Shown: one piece after another, positions 36,823 through 49,500 of the stretch
Layout of the letters: every line of letters begins with the position of its first letter
Numbering within the stretch: position 1 is the stretch's first letter
Source of the DNA: Trichoplusia ni
Lineage: Eukaryota > Arthropoda > Insecta > Lepidoptera > Noctuidae
Length of the DNA: 64,000 nt
Assembly (NCBI RefSeq): GCF_003590095.1
Contig: NC_039479.1
Location: 11,904,001-11,968,000, forward strand
Reading direction: 5' to 3'
Translations under genes and position numbers: made by a program
Notes under the pieces: model-generated
Told to the model about the DNA's origin: nothing
The model's input: the letters and a program-made list of their open reading frames with translations, nothing else
Databases searched by the model: none

Positions 36823-38716
36823 ATTCTTAGTTCATAAAAAAAACATAACTTTTCCAAACTCCAAATGATTTTAATCTTATGCATAAACAGTAAGAGAGAA
36901 CTTTATTTTAGAAGGATGTAAAATTAAACCCGACCCGAAGCCCGGGAAAGTTGTACCTTAATAAAACTGTTTTGGTATGTATTAAATATTTCCTAGGATT
37001 CAGAACAAGCATGGTCGAACTGTTGTTTGTAACTTGTATGATATTTGAAAAGGTATTCTCGTAGTACATTTTTGGCACTAGTTGTTTTCCGCAACGTCGT
37101 CTGTTCAACCAATGAGTGTGGAGTGTTGGGTTTGGGCCCCGCGTAAGACAAGCGTTTGTTAATTAATGTGTTTTTTAAAGGCCATTTATTTCGATTCTTA
37201 ATAAAATAAAATTGAGAAAATATCTTCAATAACTTAACAAAATGCACACCTTTTATGTATATGTAATTGCATATCATAAAAATAATTAGTGTCCTAATCT
37301 ATAAGTAGGAACTGATAAAATAACTCCGTTATGTATTAATATTATGATGACCTTTAGACATTTGGGCCTATTTACTGGAACTTTGATAACCAGAATTATC
37401 ATTAAAACGCCATTGTACCACGTGTTTTTCTAATTATGAACAAAGCACCATGTTGTTTCACCAAGCACTCCCAGGTGACCAACTTCCTAGATTGTTCTTA
37501 TTATTTAATTTTCTATTTTTAGTTTTAATATTTGCTTTAGTTATAATTACAACTTGCTTCGTTTGAATTTAAGCTTTTCCACTGCTTGTTTGTCGTTAAT
37601 GGATATCTGCAGGATAGTGACAATGAAAATCTGTTTTTTTTTAGGTGTTTAACGACATCGAATCTTTTTTAGAATGAACGGGTTCAAATACATCCAAAGT
37701 GCGGAAGCGGGGATACCTAATTATTTCTAAAACGCACACAATTTTCGTGCCTTGGGATCGAACTTGAGACCTTTGAATTGGCAATCCTAGGGATTTGACA
37801 ATAGGCTTTTAGCTAAATTAAAGTATATACTTAACAGAAATGGAATGGATAGGAAAGCCAAGATACAGAGGGGTAAGGCATCAACAAAGGAAGGTGTATG
37901 TTCGGCACTGGCATAAGAGGCTGATGATGATGATGATGAAGATATCACCCGAATAAGATAGACTAGAATAAAGCAATAAGGGTTGAGGCATTCTTCTTAT
38001 TTCTTCATTACCTTCATACGTACTTCCTTTTCAATAATAATTACTTAAAAAAAATGATAAAAGTGTTATAATAACATTCTGCCAAGTACCGTCACGTTGT
38101 TCGCGCCGTCGCCGTCGCACGTCAAACCGCGTAAATTTATTTAAGTTAGTGTATTAAAATCTAAACCTATGCTATAAACTAGATACCTACTAGCTAATTG
38201 CTCTACAGTCTTCGGAATTACAATAATTATTTAGTAATTACTCTTCTTAAAACATTTACATGCTGTAAAATAATGATGGTATTAATTGTTCGGTTTCTTT
38301 TAACATATTTAAATTAGTATTTATTTAAAAACAAGAATGTGCTGTCGCGGGGGTTTCATAAACATGCAAGTCATATGCACAAAGACACCTAAGTTTCATT
38401 GTGATTATTTTAGATTATTTCAAATGAAGGGCTTAATTTCGACAATATTAATTTATCCTGCATTTCTGAAAATTATGGTTACCCTACATATCTCTAATCT
38501 ATTATTTGATTAGCTTTAATTATCTGCACGTCTTAAAACTACCAAAAAGTTTACAAAAACAAACCGTATCTGGGTACAAAGTACAGATTGTTTGTTTTGA
38601 AGCCATCGTACCGCATCGCCAATCACCTTGAGATAAGCGATTAAGTGACTTACATCTAATAGTTAAAATTAGATTGCACCAAAAATTATACCGCATATCA
38701 AAGTCCAAATAATTAC

Positions 38717-38880
38717 GTAATACTAGCTCCGGTACGAATCGAAAATGATCACATGGGGACTTTCTGATATTTGGATATTTTTTTAGGTTACTAATACTAG
38801 TTTTAAGTTGCTGTGTACCAAATTATGTCCAAATTCGTTTAGTGGTTCTGGCGTGAGAGGGTAACAACATCCTCAATCAA
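38717..38880 (+). repeat. Degenerate repeat (family 9)
   Basis: Contains 'atcgaaaatgatcacatggg' and 'aaattcgtttagtggttctg...agagggtaac', parallel to 'atcgaaaatgatcccacagg' and 'aaatccgttctgtggttttt' in 39575-39815. Confidence 0.5.
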
Positions 38881-39574
38881 GCTTTTGCGTATGAAGTGCC
38901 ATAAAAGCAGTACCTTTGCACATGTTTTTTCATATCCCATATTTACGTAAATTTTCTGTGTACATAAATTGTTAAAAAAATAAATAAAATTGTGTAGTAG
39001 CAATTCGGCAGACTGAAGATTTCCTGCAAATAGACTACGGATTAACAAACAAAGGTAAAACCTCATTTTATGCAAACATTAAACCACCATATACACCAAA
39101 CTGACCTACGGTTCTACAAATGGTTCATCCTGTGAATTCGTCGCCATTCACTGCCAAAATTACTACACATAATATTGTTAAGTTGTCTTACGTACTGATA
39201 AAAAAACTACTGGGGAATTTATACGACTGTGCTTTCGAATAACACAACAAAGGCATTGCAATGACCGGTCGCTTAACGTCTTGACTTCAAACATCGGGTC
39301 ATCCTTTAACTGTGTTTCATCTACGAACTAACGGCGAACCGATTGAAGGTGTGGAAGAGAGATGCCGCTATTCGTTTAGTGCGCTATGACGCTTCCACAA
39401 TCACAATAACGTGGTGGTTAGCTTGTGAGAGGCCTCACTCAGATCACGCTATCGAAATTAGTTTCCAAACTGCCATTGTTACATTAAGGACCAACTTTGA
39501 CAGATGAAGATTAAAGGTGTCGTGGTTACAATTTAAACTTTGAAAAATAGTTGAAGTGTTTGCAAGTATTCAAA

Positions 39575-39815
39575 TACTAGTTGCAGCCCGCGAGCCCGCC
39601 TGTTGCAAATCGAAAATGATCCCACAGGGACAAACAATCGGGATAAAAACTATCCTACGTGTCAATATTGATTATAAACGATCTTTGTACCGAGATTCGT
39701 CTAAATCCGTTCTGTGGTTTTTGCTTGAAAGAGGAACAAACATCCATACATACAGCTCTAACTTTTATAATATCAGTAGGATGATGGAGTAAAACCGCGG
39801 GGCGCAGCTAGTTAT
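39575..39815 (+). repeat. Interspersed repeat (family 9)
   Basis: Starts 'ctagttgcagcccgcgagcc', has a 'gggataaaaactatcctac' centre and ends in 'gcggggcgcagctagtta'. Its ends form the usual ctagctgcgcc/ggcgcagctag pair of lepidopteran repeats. Confidence 0.6.
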
Positions 39816-41867
39816 TCATAATTACTTGTACATTATCATTATGACATCATTATAAATCAAATGCCTAATTTAATTTAGCGCAGACATATCTGAACTCTAC
39901 ACTCCGCATTTTAAATAGATAATGGAATTCGTGTTGTCATTCAACATTGTTATAAATAGTCGTAACATAAGTTGTAATTGTTGCGTTCGGACGGGACTTT
40001 TGGTAGGCGCATAGGATTGCGGTATTGGCTAATAGATTGTCTTCAATTATGTGGCTCTCTTTTTGTTTTTAGTTGTTAAGTGTAGATCTTTTTGTATTAA
40101 CTATGAATTATGTCTACCAGCATCAAACCCTGTTTAGTCCATAGTTCCAGTCTATAGATTTCCAAAAAGTATGGGAAGTAAAAATGAAAGGGATACAGTT
40201 TTTTTAAATTTCGTGTGACGTCACTTACCAGTAAGCTTTTTACTAGCTAGTGATATTACTAGCCGCTACTATCATTTCATTTCATCACCTTTTAATCTTT
40301 TTGGAAAGCTATCTGACGAACGAAACATATTGACATTATAATTAGGTTTAGTCAAGTGCTCTATTTTTAAAGCGAGACACTGCTCCTTGCCATATAATGC
40401 GCCGTGTTTCTGCTACAACATTGTCTGTAGGAGTCATAATTGCCTTGCGGTTTTGTGTATGTTTGTATGTCTTTGTATTCACGTAGTGTAATAATTAGAG
40501 ACGAGCTATAAGAGTAATTAAGAAACACAAATAACTTTAAAATAATGGCACTATTATTAGTATTTCGCCTGCATTAGAATGGAATCTACTCACCACGTGC
40601 ATACAAATCCATGCACGGAACCACAACAATTTATGAATCATGTATATCATAAATATGTATACTTCATTTATAGTATAGTAGGGAATACACGTGTGGAAAC
40701 CGTTCACGATAAACTGTAATAAAATGAGCAATCTCGTCAATGCATAAAAACAGTTGACTATCTACTCAGTTAATTGGTAATACTGGTTAAACGATGATAA
40801 ACAATGTATATAAACAATAGAAATTACAAAAAAGAACGGTTGGTTATACGTATGTAGTTTGCATCTACGATTTCAAATAGCAAGATTGAACGAAGCGGAA
40901 AATTACCGATAATTTCAATAACAGGTGTTTATATAAAAACGCGATATTTGCATGACTTTACGAAAATAAAAATAGCTTTAAACAGATTGTTTTGCTTTAT
41001 CTGTTTTAATAGATAACATGAAGTACTTGAAAGTTACACTTTGGACTTTATGTTTCGAATTCAATGATAACGATAACACAACAAAAAACTTGTTACTGTA
41101 CTCACTTACTTAAGTTACATTTTTAAATTAACAGTGTTCCATTTGCTTGTAATAGTGGCGGAGTAGATTTTTTTAAATTACTCTTTTGTTTTGACAGATG
41201 AAAATATTTTAGGCCTTGCCACGGGAAGCACTCAAAAGCCGGTAAATAATAACTAAACGTGCTTAGGTAGGCGAAGCTAAGGTATGTTGATATGGAAGGG
41301 AAACAGTGCTATACAATGTGTAGAGCGGCGTCTCTCTCCCACAACATTATAATGGTTTTACTACAGGAGGTGATAAATAATAAGTACATATTATAATACC
41401 AGCGTCTTATATGCGTCTTTTTCCGCACAGGGAAGGTTTGAGTTTGATTCACCACGCTCTCTAACTAAATCTCTCTAGCTCTCTGCGGATTGGCTAAGGT
41501 TCACTGTTGGTAGTCCAAGTAAATTGAGAGACGGTCATTACCATTTCGCAAATGGTTCCGCGAACTCCCCTACACAATAAAAGTGAGTTACAATTCACAC
41601 GCAATCACCGAGAATTGTTATCTCTTGAGATTACTATTAGCAAACGAATGAAACTAAACAGAAAAGTGTGTTTTTATTACCGTGAGTTTTTATGGGAATG
41701 TATTTATAATAAGTGTAGTTAACTTATTATTTAAAGGGCAAGGTAAACAGCTTTGGACTACGTAGTATTCTACCAGTGTTGTGTTTCCAGTCGAATTCTG
41801 TTTCTAACTTTTCATATAAGTTCCAAATAAGAGTAGTTAATATATATATAAATATAATATAATATAT

Positions 41868-42113
41868 ATCCTGGGACAACTCACACACGGTTATCTGATC
41901 CCAAGCTAAGCAGAGCTTGTGTTATGGTAACCAGACAACTGATAAACTTACTTATATATTTCTAAATACATACATATTATAGATAAATTACACCCACACA
42001 CCAGAACAAATGATCATGCTCATCATACAACTTTTGTCCTGGGCGGGAATCGAACCCACGACCTCTGGTACAGCAGTCAGGGTCACTAACCACTAGACCA
42101 ACAGGCCCGTCAA
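41868..42113 (-). mobile_element. tRNA-headed SINE (family 7), reversed
   Basis: On the minus strand it begins gacgggcctgttggtctagtg (A box about 42101-42087), then gtgggttcgattcccgc (B box 42059-42046), followed by a body with 'ttatcagttgtctggtta'. The same element lies in the plus direction at 46762-46990. Confidence 0.75.
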
Positions 42114-42439
42114 TACAATAGTTGTGTATTGCACGACTTCCTTATTCTCAAGGTAAATCGCCGGTAGGTTTAATGATGACTTTTGAGCAGTATAAACAAA
42201 CACGGTTGTCATACAAATGAGTTCAAATGTTAATCAGTTGTCAAATCGGACTTATCTGATACCTTGAAAAATAGAATTATAAAAATAGAACATTAGAGCA
42301 AGAAATATTTGGTGGGTAACCAAAATTATTCATCTTTGAGGGCTACCGCTACCGAGGGCTTTGCGTGCGATGCGAACCACGTGCAATAAAACCCTTTGAA
42401 CAAAAACAGACTTACACTCCTTTTCATTTTACATGTAGA

Positions 42440-42900
42440 GGTATTCTCAAAGCAAATTGTGTGTTCAACCACGGCAGCACTACAGGAATGAAGAGTAAGT
42501 TCACAGTTTATAGATGTTCTGCGCTCTATTGTCGCCTGCACCTAACTCTACCGACAAAGTTTAAAGTGTCTGGAATCGCTGCGACTTTGCCAAATGCTTT
42601 GAACATTATCATGGTGACGCAATTCTAAGACGTATAAATGTGTGAGGAATACCAAGGTTTATGTAAAGAAGAACTTACAAACAAACATTACCGTTTTTGA
42701 CTAGAAATTACGTTTTCTATTTGAGGACCTCTTGCTTTGTTGAATCACTTCATTGCTTCCATATAAAATACGTAACAAAAACTGGTTTCATAAACTAACC
42801 AGATCCCAAAAAAGGTTTAAAGCAAAATCTTAGTGGCATATCGGGTCTGTGCAGGTCATCGTTGTATATGCATAGTTTAGAGTTCCTCGTGAGTCTCTAA
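42440..42900 (-). pseudogene. Relic of a fourth CYP4 gene (exon 8 end plus intron 8)
   Basis: Minus strand 42897-42834 aligns to the last part of P450 exon 8: 'acgaggaactc' then 'caacgatgac.tgcacaga', as in gene C. It is broken in three ways. The lysine codon after GAGGAACTC is TAA, a 2-nt deletion and a 3-nt insertion shift the frame, and the splice donor GT is CT (42833-42832). After it, 42680-42440 matches gene A intron 8 (16335-16560) in the expected order and orientation. Exon 9 and later exons are not found nearby, and upstream of the relic the exon 8 similarity fades by about 42900. It is a non-functional remnant of a duplicate next to gene C. Confidence 0.75.
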
Positions 42901-43212
42901 CCTTCATCGTCTGCTCTCCGAATCCCAGTTATGAGTCTGAGTGACTGGCAATCTCGTGGACAGAGGAGCAGTAACGGCAATCGAATGGTTTTAAGTACCT
43001 ATACTTTTGATTTCTGGCTAAACAAAAGCATACAATAAAACGAATCGTCTTTCTTTATCTGCAAATCTGATTCGTATAATTAATTATTTTACTGTAGTAA
43101 CATTCCGTTACGTAATACTAGAATCCTCTCTCACCTTTGGCACCTATATCACCTACAGTAGTTTAAACTTTAGGGATATCTACATGATGTTGTAAAATAT
43201 TAAAATACGGAA

Positions 43213-43270
43213 AAGGACTTGCTGGATTGGGTTTCTCCACTAAGGACTTGCTGGATTGGGTTTCTCCACT
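43213..43270. repeat. 29-bp perfect tandem duplication
   Basis: 43213-43241 and 43242-43270 are identical 29-mers starting aaggacttgctggattggg. The array is flanked by 'aaaaggact' before and 'agtcctttt' after, a short inverted repeat, so it may be a tiny fold-back element. Confidence 0.85.
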
Positions 43271-43497
43271 AAAAGTCCTTTTTTCGCGCAATGGATATAT
43301 ATTTTTTGTTAGTGCGATTAACAGTTTACCCCTTTTTTAAGATGGTACCTTTTCAAAAAAGGCTGACGACCCCTTTCTGATTATAAGCTTCCTTCATCAG
43401 CCCATCCGCATATATACGTAATATGCTACATTGGATGCTCTTAAACGTTAACTTTAAAAATGAAATAATACACTTATTAAATAAAATAAAAAAAACA

Positions 43498-43548
43498 TTT
43501 ATTTAACACAACATTTTTTATCAAAAAATCCATTAAGTCGCTTTTATT
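43498..43548 (-). terminator. Polyadenylation signals of gene C
   Basis: Two minus-strand AATAAA hexamers, at 43548-43543 (27 nt past the stop) and 43503-43498 (72 nt past). The second is at a spacing more like that of gene B. Confidence 0.6.
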
Positions 43549-43574
43549 GCAAGGTCGTCAAGTACCAAAATACT

Positions 43575-46500
43575 TTAATTCCTAGGCCTCAGTTTTACAT
43601 GGACACCAGTCTCTGACCGTAATACGAGGTCTGCACTGTATTCGGGAACTAAATCGGAAGGTAGTATAACAAAATTCTTGACGATCTCCGAAATTGTGAT
43701 CTTGAGTTCCATCCACGCGAACTTTTGACCTTTGGGACAATAAACAACTAGTAAATAAAATTTCAAAATCTTTTGAGTCATCAAATACATGTGATGAACG
43801 ACGAATCATTATTTTTAAATTTGCGTCATTTGCTAACATTTGCAAGCCAGCAATAATATGGAGGAAAGTGGGGTATAACGAACGAAGTGCTAAATGTCAT
43901 TCGATAGATGAAGATTAAAATGTTCACAATTTGCCGCTATAAATTGTAAATGGAGCATCTTACCTATACAGTTCCTAGGACCAGCACTAAATGCAAGCCA
44001 ACTGAAGGCACTCTTCAAGGGTTTCTCGAATCTTTCAGGACGGAACTCCAAAGGATCGTCAAAGAGATCAGGTTGCCTCTGTATCTGGTAGATGTCGATC
44101 ATCACCGATGTTCCTTTTACAAATTTTATACCTCCGACTTCTGTAATGTAAAATGTTACGTGAACAAGTTGGGTTATTGAAAAGTTAACTTGATCCTGCT
44201 GATCCAATTATTCTAATATATAAATATACATATATACTACACGCCAAAGAAGCCAGAAATTTTTGCCATCGGGTACTGCCGATAATGCAATGTAACAGCA
44301 GAAGAGAAATTGAACATTTTAACAAACATGGTCATCATGATGACACACAAGGTGCTTAGGTTAGATCTCGTTGAATGTTTGTAAAGTTTTTTTAATAGCA
44401 ATAACTTACCGCAGTCTTTCGTGATGCGTCTTTCGATAAGAGGCACTGGTGGGCAAATTCTCAACGATTCCTTTAATACCATCTCCAAGTACTTCATCTG
44501 CTGAAGTTCTCTGATAAAGAAATAGACAAATTACAACAGAAATTTTGCTTTAATTATGGTTGAAAGAAATCGTCATTCCCGGCAGGGCGATGACGATTTC
44601 TTTCCTTCCTATCCCATTTTTGTATCAGGGTTCGGTGCAGAATGTCTTCTTCTCCCCTACTTTCCTATTTGACGTCATCTCACAAAAAGGTAAAACTCTT
44701 TTCAGCCACCGCCTACTTTGCTACTTTGTACAACATCATGTTCTCACAAAAAGGTTTCTTATGAAAACTTACTGGTATGTTGGATCTCTGTGCATGTCAT
44801 CGTTGAATATAGTTTTGAGTTCCTCGTAAATCTTTTCTTGGACATCTCTGTGTTTTGACAGGAGGTAGAGAGTGTATGCGATACCTGAGGTCGTGGTGTC
44901 GTGACCCTGGAATAAAGAACACTCTTGAATAGGTACATTCACAAATTCAAAATATATTTTTTTTACATTTTTTAAGAATTATGGACCATAACATTACACA
45001 TTTTGTCGTGGCTTTTTGGTTGATAAAACGGATACGTTTGCATAAGCTAAATCAAAACAATGCAGACAAGTATGAATGTGGCTATGTCAAAGTTACATAA
45101 ATTTTCATTATTAGTCTAATATGGTGCCATTGACTAACGGTAAAGGAAAAAGAAGGATTCGAAATATTGGAATCTTTCAAAATATCCCCATCAGTATGGT
45201 GATCAATGCTGATATCTTCTCTCTATGGGAACAGATTACTATTTCCTTTATTTCATTTAAATACATATAAATTACTGGATTAAGATTACTATTATTATTA
45301 ATGTTGTAAATTATAAATTCTTACTGCAAACATGAATGTGTCGACCTGCTCTCGAACGCTTACGTCATCGATTTTATGGCCGTCGATGTCAGACAACAAC
45401 AACAGGTCCAAGAAGGCGTGCTTGTTTTTAATACCTATGCAAGAAAAAAATAATTAAACATTATTCGAAATACGAAGCTTAAAATCACACGAAAAAAAAA
45501 AGATATTTAAAAATATCAGGCATAGGACTAGCGTTGGTGTGATCCACGAATGCTTGTCCTGAGTCTGGGTGTCTGTGCATGTGACTTGAATGTTTGTGAA
45601 GCTCCCCGCGATATAAGGATTAAATTCCTTAAAGTGGGGGTGGTTCTTGAAGTTCTTTTTTTTAATATTCTGTTCAGAGGGTCTATAATATTATAACGAT
45701 TGTTCCATATTAATATTACTTTAAGATTTGGCGGTAGGCCCGGTTCAACGTATTTTGGAACACATTAATATACGTTAATGATTACAACGTAATATCTACT
45801 TTGCAAATATTAATATTTACATGTTCATTCTAGCGAAAGGATTATGAGAAAATATTTCTGGAATAACATTAGATATATGTAGTGAAATTAAATTGGTATC
45901 AGGTAAATTATAGAATTAACATGTTTATTAGTTTACTTAGTCGATAAGCAAAGAGAACTGAAGATATTAATAAATATTAAACTATGCCTGGACAAATTTT
46001 GCATAAGAATCCAATAAAATTCCGTATTATATTAAATTATGGACAGATTTCGGGGCGGCCTTTTTCTAGGAAACGGACAATACTGGCTAGAAAAAAATGA
46101 ACATCAATAACATGTCTTTGCCTTCGTTATTTTGAAATGGCGTAAAGTTTGACTCACCAACATCATCACTAGCATTCAAAGAAGTAATATTCAAATTCTT
46201 GAGTTCTTGTCGTCTTGTATTAATTACTCGGGTTGTTTGATCGTGAACAACTTTTAAAGCCTTATCTTGCTTCGTCTTTATTGGCAATAGATTGAAAATA
46301 GCATCTTCACCTAAGAAAGGTATTTGTATTCTCATTGACACGATTCTAGACAATCTGAAATCGAAAATATTGGATTAGCTTACGTAATAGACTCATTATT
46401 TTTTTTCTTTAACGTTGTCTCATTAACGGATTCAAAAGGTTTACTATCCCTTTTTCATACATTTGCAGTTGGAGAAGCGAGATGGTGCATTCTCTTCCTC

Positions 46501-49500
46501 ATTTGGAGTTTTCTTACATTAAGAAGTTTAGTGCTTTTACAAAAAATGTAAAAGGTAATACGTACACGTCAATAGCCTGGACGTAGACTGAGTGGCTTTG
46601 TTCCTGGGCATCAATAGACACTCCCATAATAGATTCTAGAAAAGAAATAACTACATTAGACCTTTTTAAAACAAACCACAAAATATTATCGCATATCAGA
46701 AAACAAATGAGCAACGGACCTTATGTAGGTAATTATAATTAACATTTAAAGAATGTGGAACTTGACGGGCCTGTTGGTCTGGTAGTTAGTGGCCCTGACT
46801 GATTTACCGGAGCTCGTTGATTCGATGCTCACCCAGGACAAATGTCAGTGTGATAAGCATGATAATTCGTTCTGAATTGTGCATGTATTTAGAAACGCAT
46901 AAGTTTGTTTATCAGTTGTCTACTATTCAAAGTACAAGCTTTGCTTATTTTGAGACTAGATGGCGCTGTCTGAGAGTTGTGGTACATTATGGAAGTGACG
47001 TTCGTGAACAAAAGTAATCGAAATATATCAGTATTCGTATTATTCTTAAATAACTTCTATTTTTAAACTGTAGTCATAATAAAAAAAATACAAAGTCCGT
47101 GACTAAATCGTAAGTTTTTATGCCGCATAATTTTTTTATCTAATGTAAAAAAGATTAGTTATCTACTTAATAGGAATCTTTTCATGTAATTTATTATCTA
47201 TTGCGTAAGATAAGTATAACCTATAGATAATTATTGCGCTCATAAATTATTAGTTAAGCAAAAAAGTTTCGTTATCACTGAAGTAAAACGTTACTTGCAA
47301 GATTTAATATCAGCTATTATCTGATATTATCCGAACAAAACATAAAGGTTTTATTTTAAGCCCGTGTTTTTTTTTCTTACCAAAACATAGATAATAAAAA
47401 TACGAGGGTCTACCACAACTACTACTGTTTTGACCGTATATACCATCTTAATATCGTTGAACAAAATCATCACGTGGAATAAGCACACCTATTCTGCTAT
47501 TTTTTATGAGATTGATGCTACTCATTGGTTTTCTAACCATTGCATTTAACATTGGTATTCTCCTAACAATCCTAACCAATCAATGTCAATATAATGAATT
47601 TCCAATGTAAGTGTTGACAAAATGCTTATAATACCAATAGTGTCAAATGTAAGCTAATTTTAATTCAATCATCGAGAATTGTTGCAGGATCGGGACCCTT
47701 ATACCTCATGATGGTATGGAAGCAAAATAGACGGCGTAGAGCATCATCATTCTTCCAGAGCCGCAATACTTTAAGAACTTATTTACGAAGTACGAAAATA
47801 CTTTCTCGTACTCGTTAATAGTTACAACCTTATATATTTCTGTAAATTTTGGAAAGGTGTGAAGGCTTCCGAAATTGAGACCTTACTCTGGAACGACATT
47901 ACTGTTATTATCCAAAATATTGTCGAATCAAATGACATATTTTCAACTGACTTCAAAAATCAATTCGACGGTTTTTTTTAATGTTTTTTTTATCTCAGGA
48001 CTTCGGACTGGGTGTTCCGATTTTTAATTTTTAATTTACACTATATTTACCAAGTGTGGCTTAGCAGTTTTTATTTGTTTTTTTTTAGTCGGTTGCACGT
48101 GTTTCTTCTAAAAATATTATTAAAAGTCATTTTCTCACACCTGATCACATAAATCTTATGCTTTATCACCGTTAATTGTTATTACTTAATTAAACGTGTT
48201 TCTCACCATTAACATTGTCTAGAGCCGTTAATGCGACAATCGGAAACAAATCAACGTTACGTCCGTCGGCCATTTTCTTGAGTTTCTCTGTTAATACTCG
48301 CTGGTTCTTGCAGAATACCGGCAAGAAGTTTTGCAGAATGTTGAAGTGGAAAGCGGGAGTCAAGAATTTGCGTTGAGACTTCCATTTTTGACCTGAAACA
48401 AAAAAAAAGAATAATATTTTTTTACCAGGATACATTAGCACTGAACCATTATCATTAAATTAGTGATCATCATTTTTTTATAATTTATTATAACAGAAAA
48501 TAATGATCACTAATTTTGTAAGCACCCCTAATTTAAAAATATTTTTTTCAATATAATCTTTCTAAAGGATTGACTGCGACGTTTACCTGTAGTAGTGAGG
48601 ACACCTTGCCCGAGCCAGTCACTCAAGAAGCTGTAAGACCTGCCCTTTGTTATGTGTTCCATCGTCGATACCAGTTCCTAAAATAATAGCACACTAATTA
48701 TTTTCTTGCATAGATTATGGTGTGTTAACCGACCAGAAACTGATTTGAGGACTGTGTACTGCTTATTTATCCATTTGCAAGTGGTTAGAACCACACTTAT
48801 TCTTAAGTAAGTGGTATTTAGCCTATGACACCTTCAAATGGGCAGTTTGATAGTTTTTGAGTAATCATTAGGTACAATTTATTCCCAATAATTTAATAAT
48901 TTCGTTGCTGATGAACTTCAACTTTCTTCAGAGATATTGTAGTACAGTAATGAAATGACGCTTACCTCAACATATTTCGGATGTGTTAATACCACATAAG
49001 GCCTTAAGAAGAAATGTACCCGAAACGCTTGACCATATTTGAGTGATAATTTGTGAATTAGATTCAGGAACTCTGGAACAAGAAAAAAGGTTTTTAGTTG
49101 GCAGAGTTTGGTAATGTTATACTTTTCACATTGGCCAACCTTGTTTATCGTTGCAATTTGGGGCCAACATGCAACCATAAGAATTTTACGCAAACTTTTG
49201 GGCCATAATTCCAAATTATAGCTAGAGATCAAACCCTGCTCTATATGTTGGCCATAGGTGCTGGCCAACCATTTGCTACAATGTTGGGCATATGAACAGC
49301 AACCATGAAACAATGAGAATTATATCTACGCAGTAATAATACACGATTAAAAAGGTACATGACCGATGCAGACTAGCTGCGGCTGTGACACGTGCAAAGC
49401 GTTGTAACGTCAGATAGCAAGGTCTAAATATTAGAATTGTGGCAAATATATAAAAAAATATTTATATTATTTAATTTATTCGAAAACTTCTCAGGGGTAA

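Larger units (their letters stand above)
26671..43497. other. Long spacer between genes B and C, transposon debris
   Basis: About 17 kb. I find no gene here apart from the P450 relic at 42440-42900. It holds a GC-rich block (26761-26955), non-LTR retroelement remnants (27235-27780, 28100-28345), family 2, 3, 5, 7 and 9 repeats, hairpins (33532-33584, 33735-33776) and a 29-bp tandem duplication (43213-43270). The stretches 34.0-35.9 kb, 36.9-38.7 kb and 39.8-41.8 kb show no recognisable coding or RNA feature; their open frames are short and unlike proteins. Confidence 0.55.

Noticed and set aside
37925..37940. GAT microsatellite as part of a CRISPR-like or tandem array
   Set aside because: It is a short trinucleotide run, probably a SINE tail remnant; no spaced repeats exist anywhere in the window.
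42040..42113. tRNA gene on the minus strand
   Set aside because: Same reason; it is the head of a repeat that recurs at 46762-46990.
46566..46635. Exon 5 of gene C as damaged (unusual split codon GT|A)
   Set aside because: The exon length is still 70 nt and the donor GTACGT is intact; it simply changes Glu to Val.
48918..49313. 131-codon ORF as an alternative N-terminus of gene C
   Set aside because: Only its end is exon 2; the rest is intron 1 sequence. The proper anchor-coding exon is at 50458-50308.
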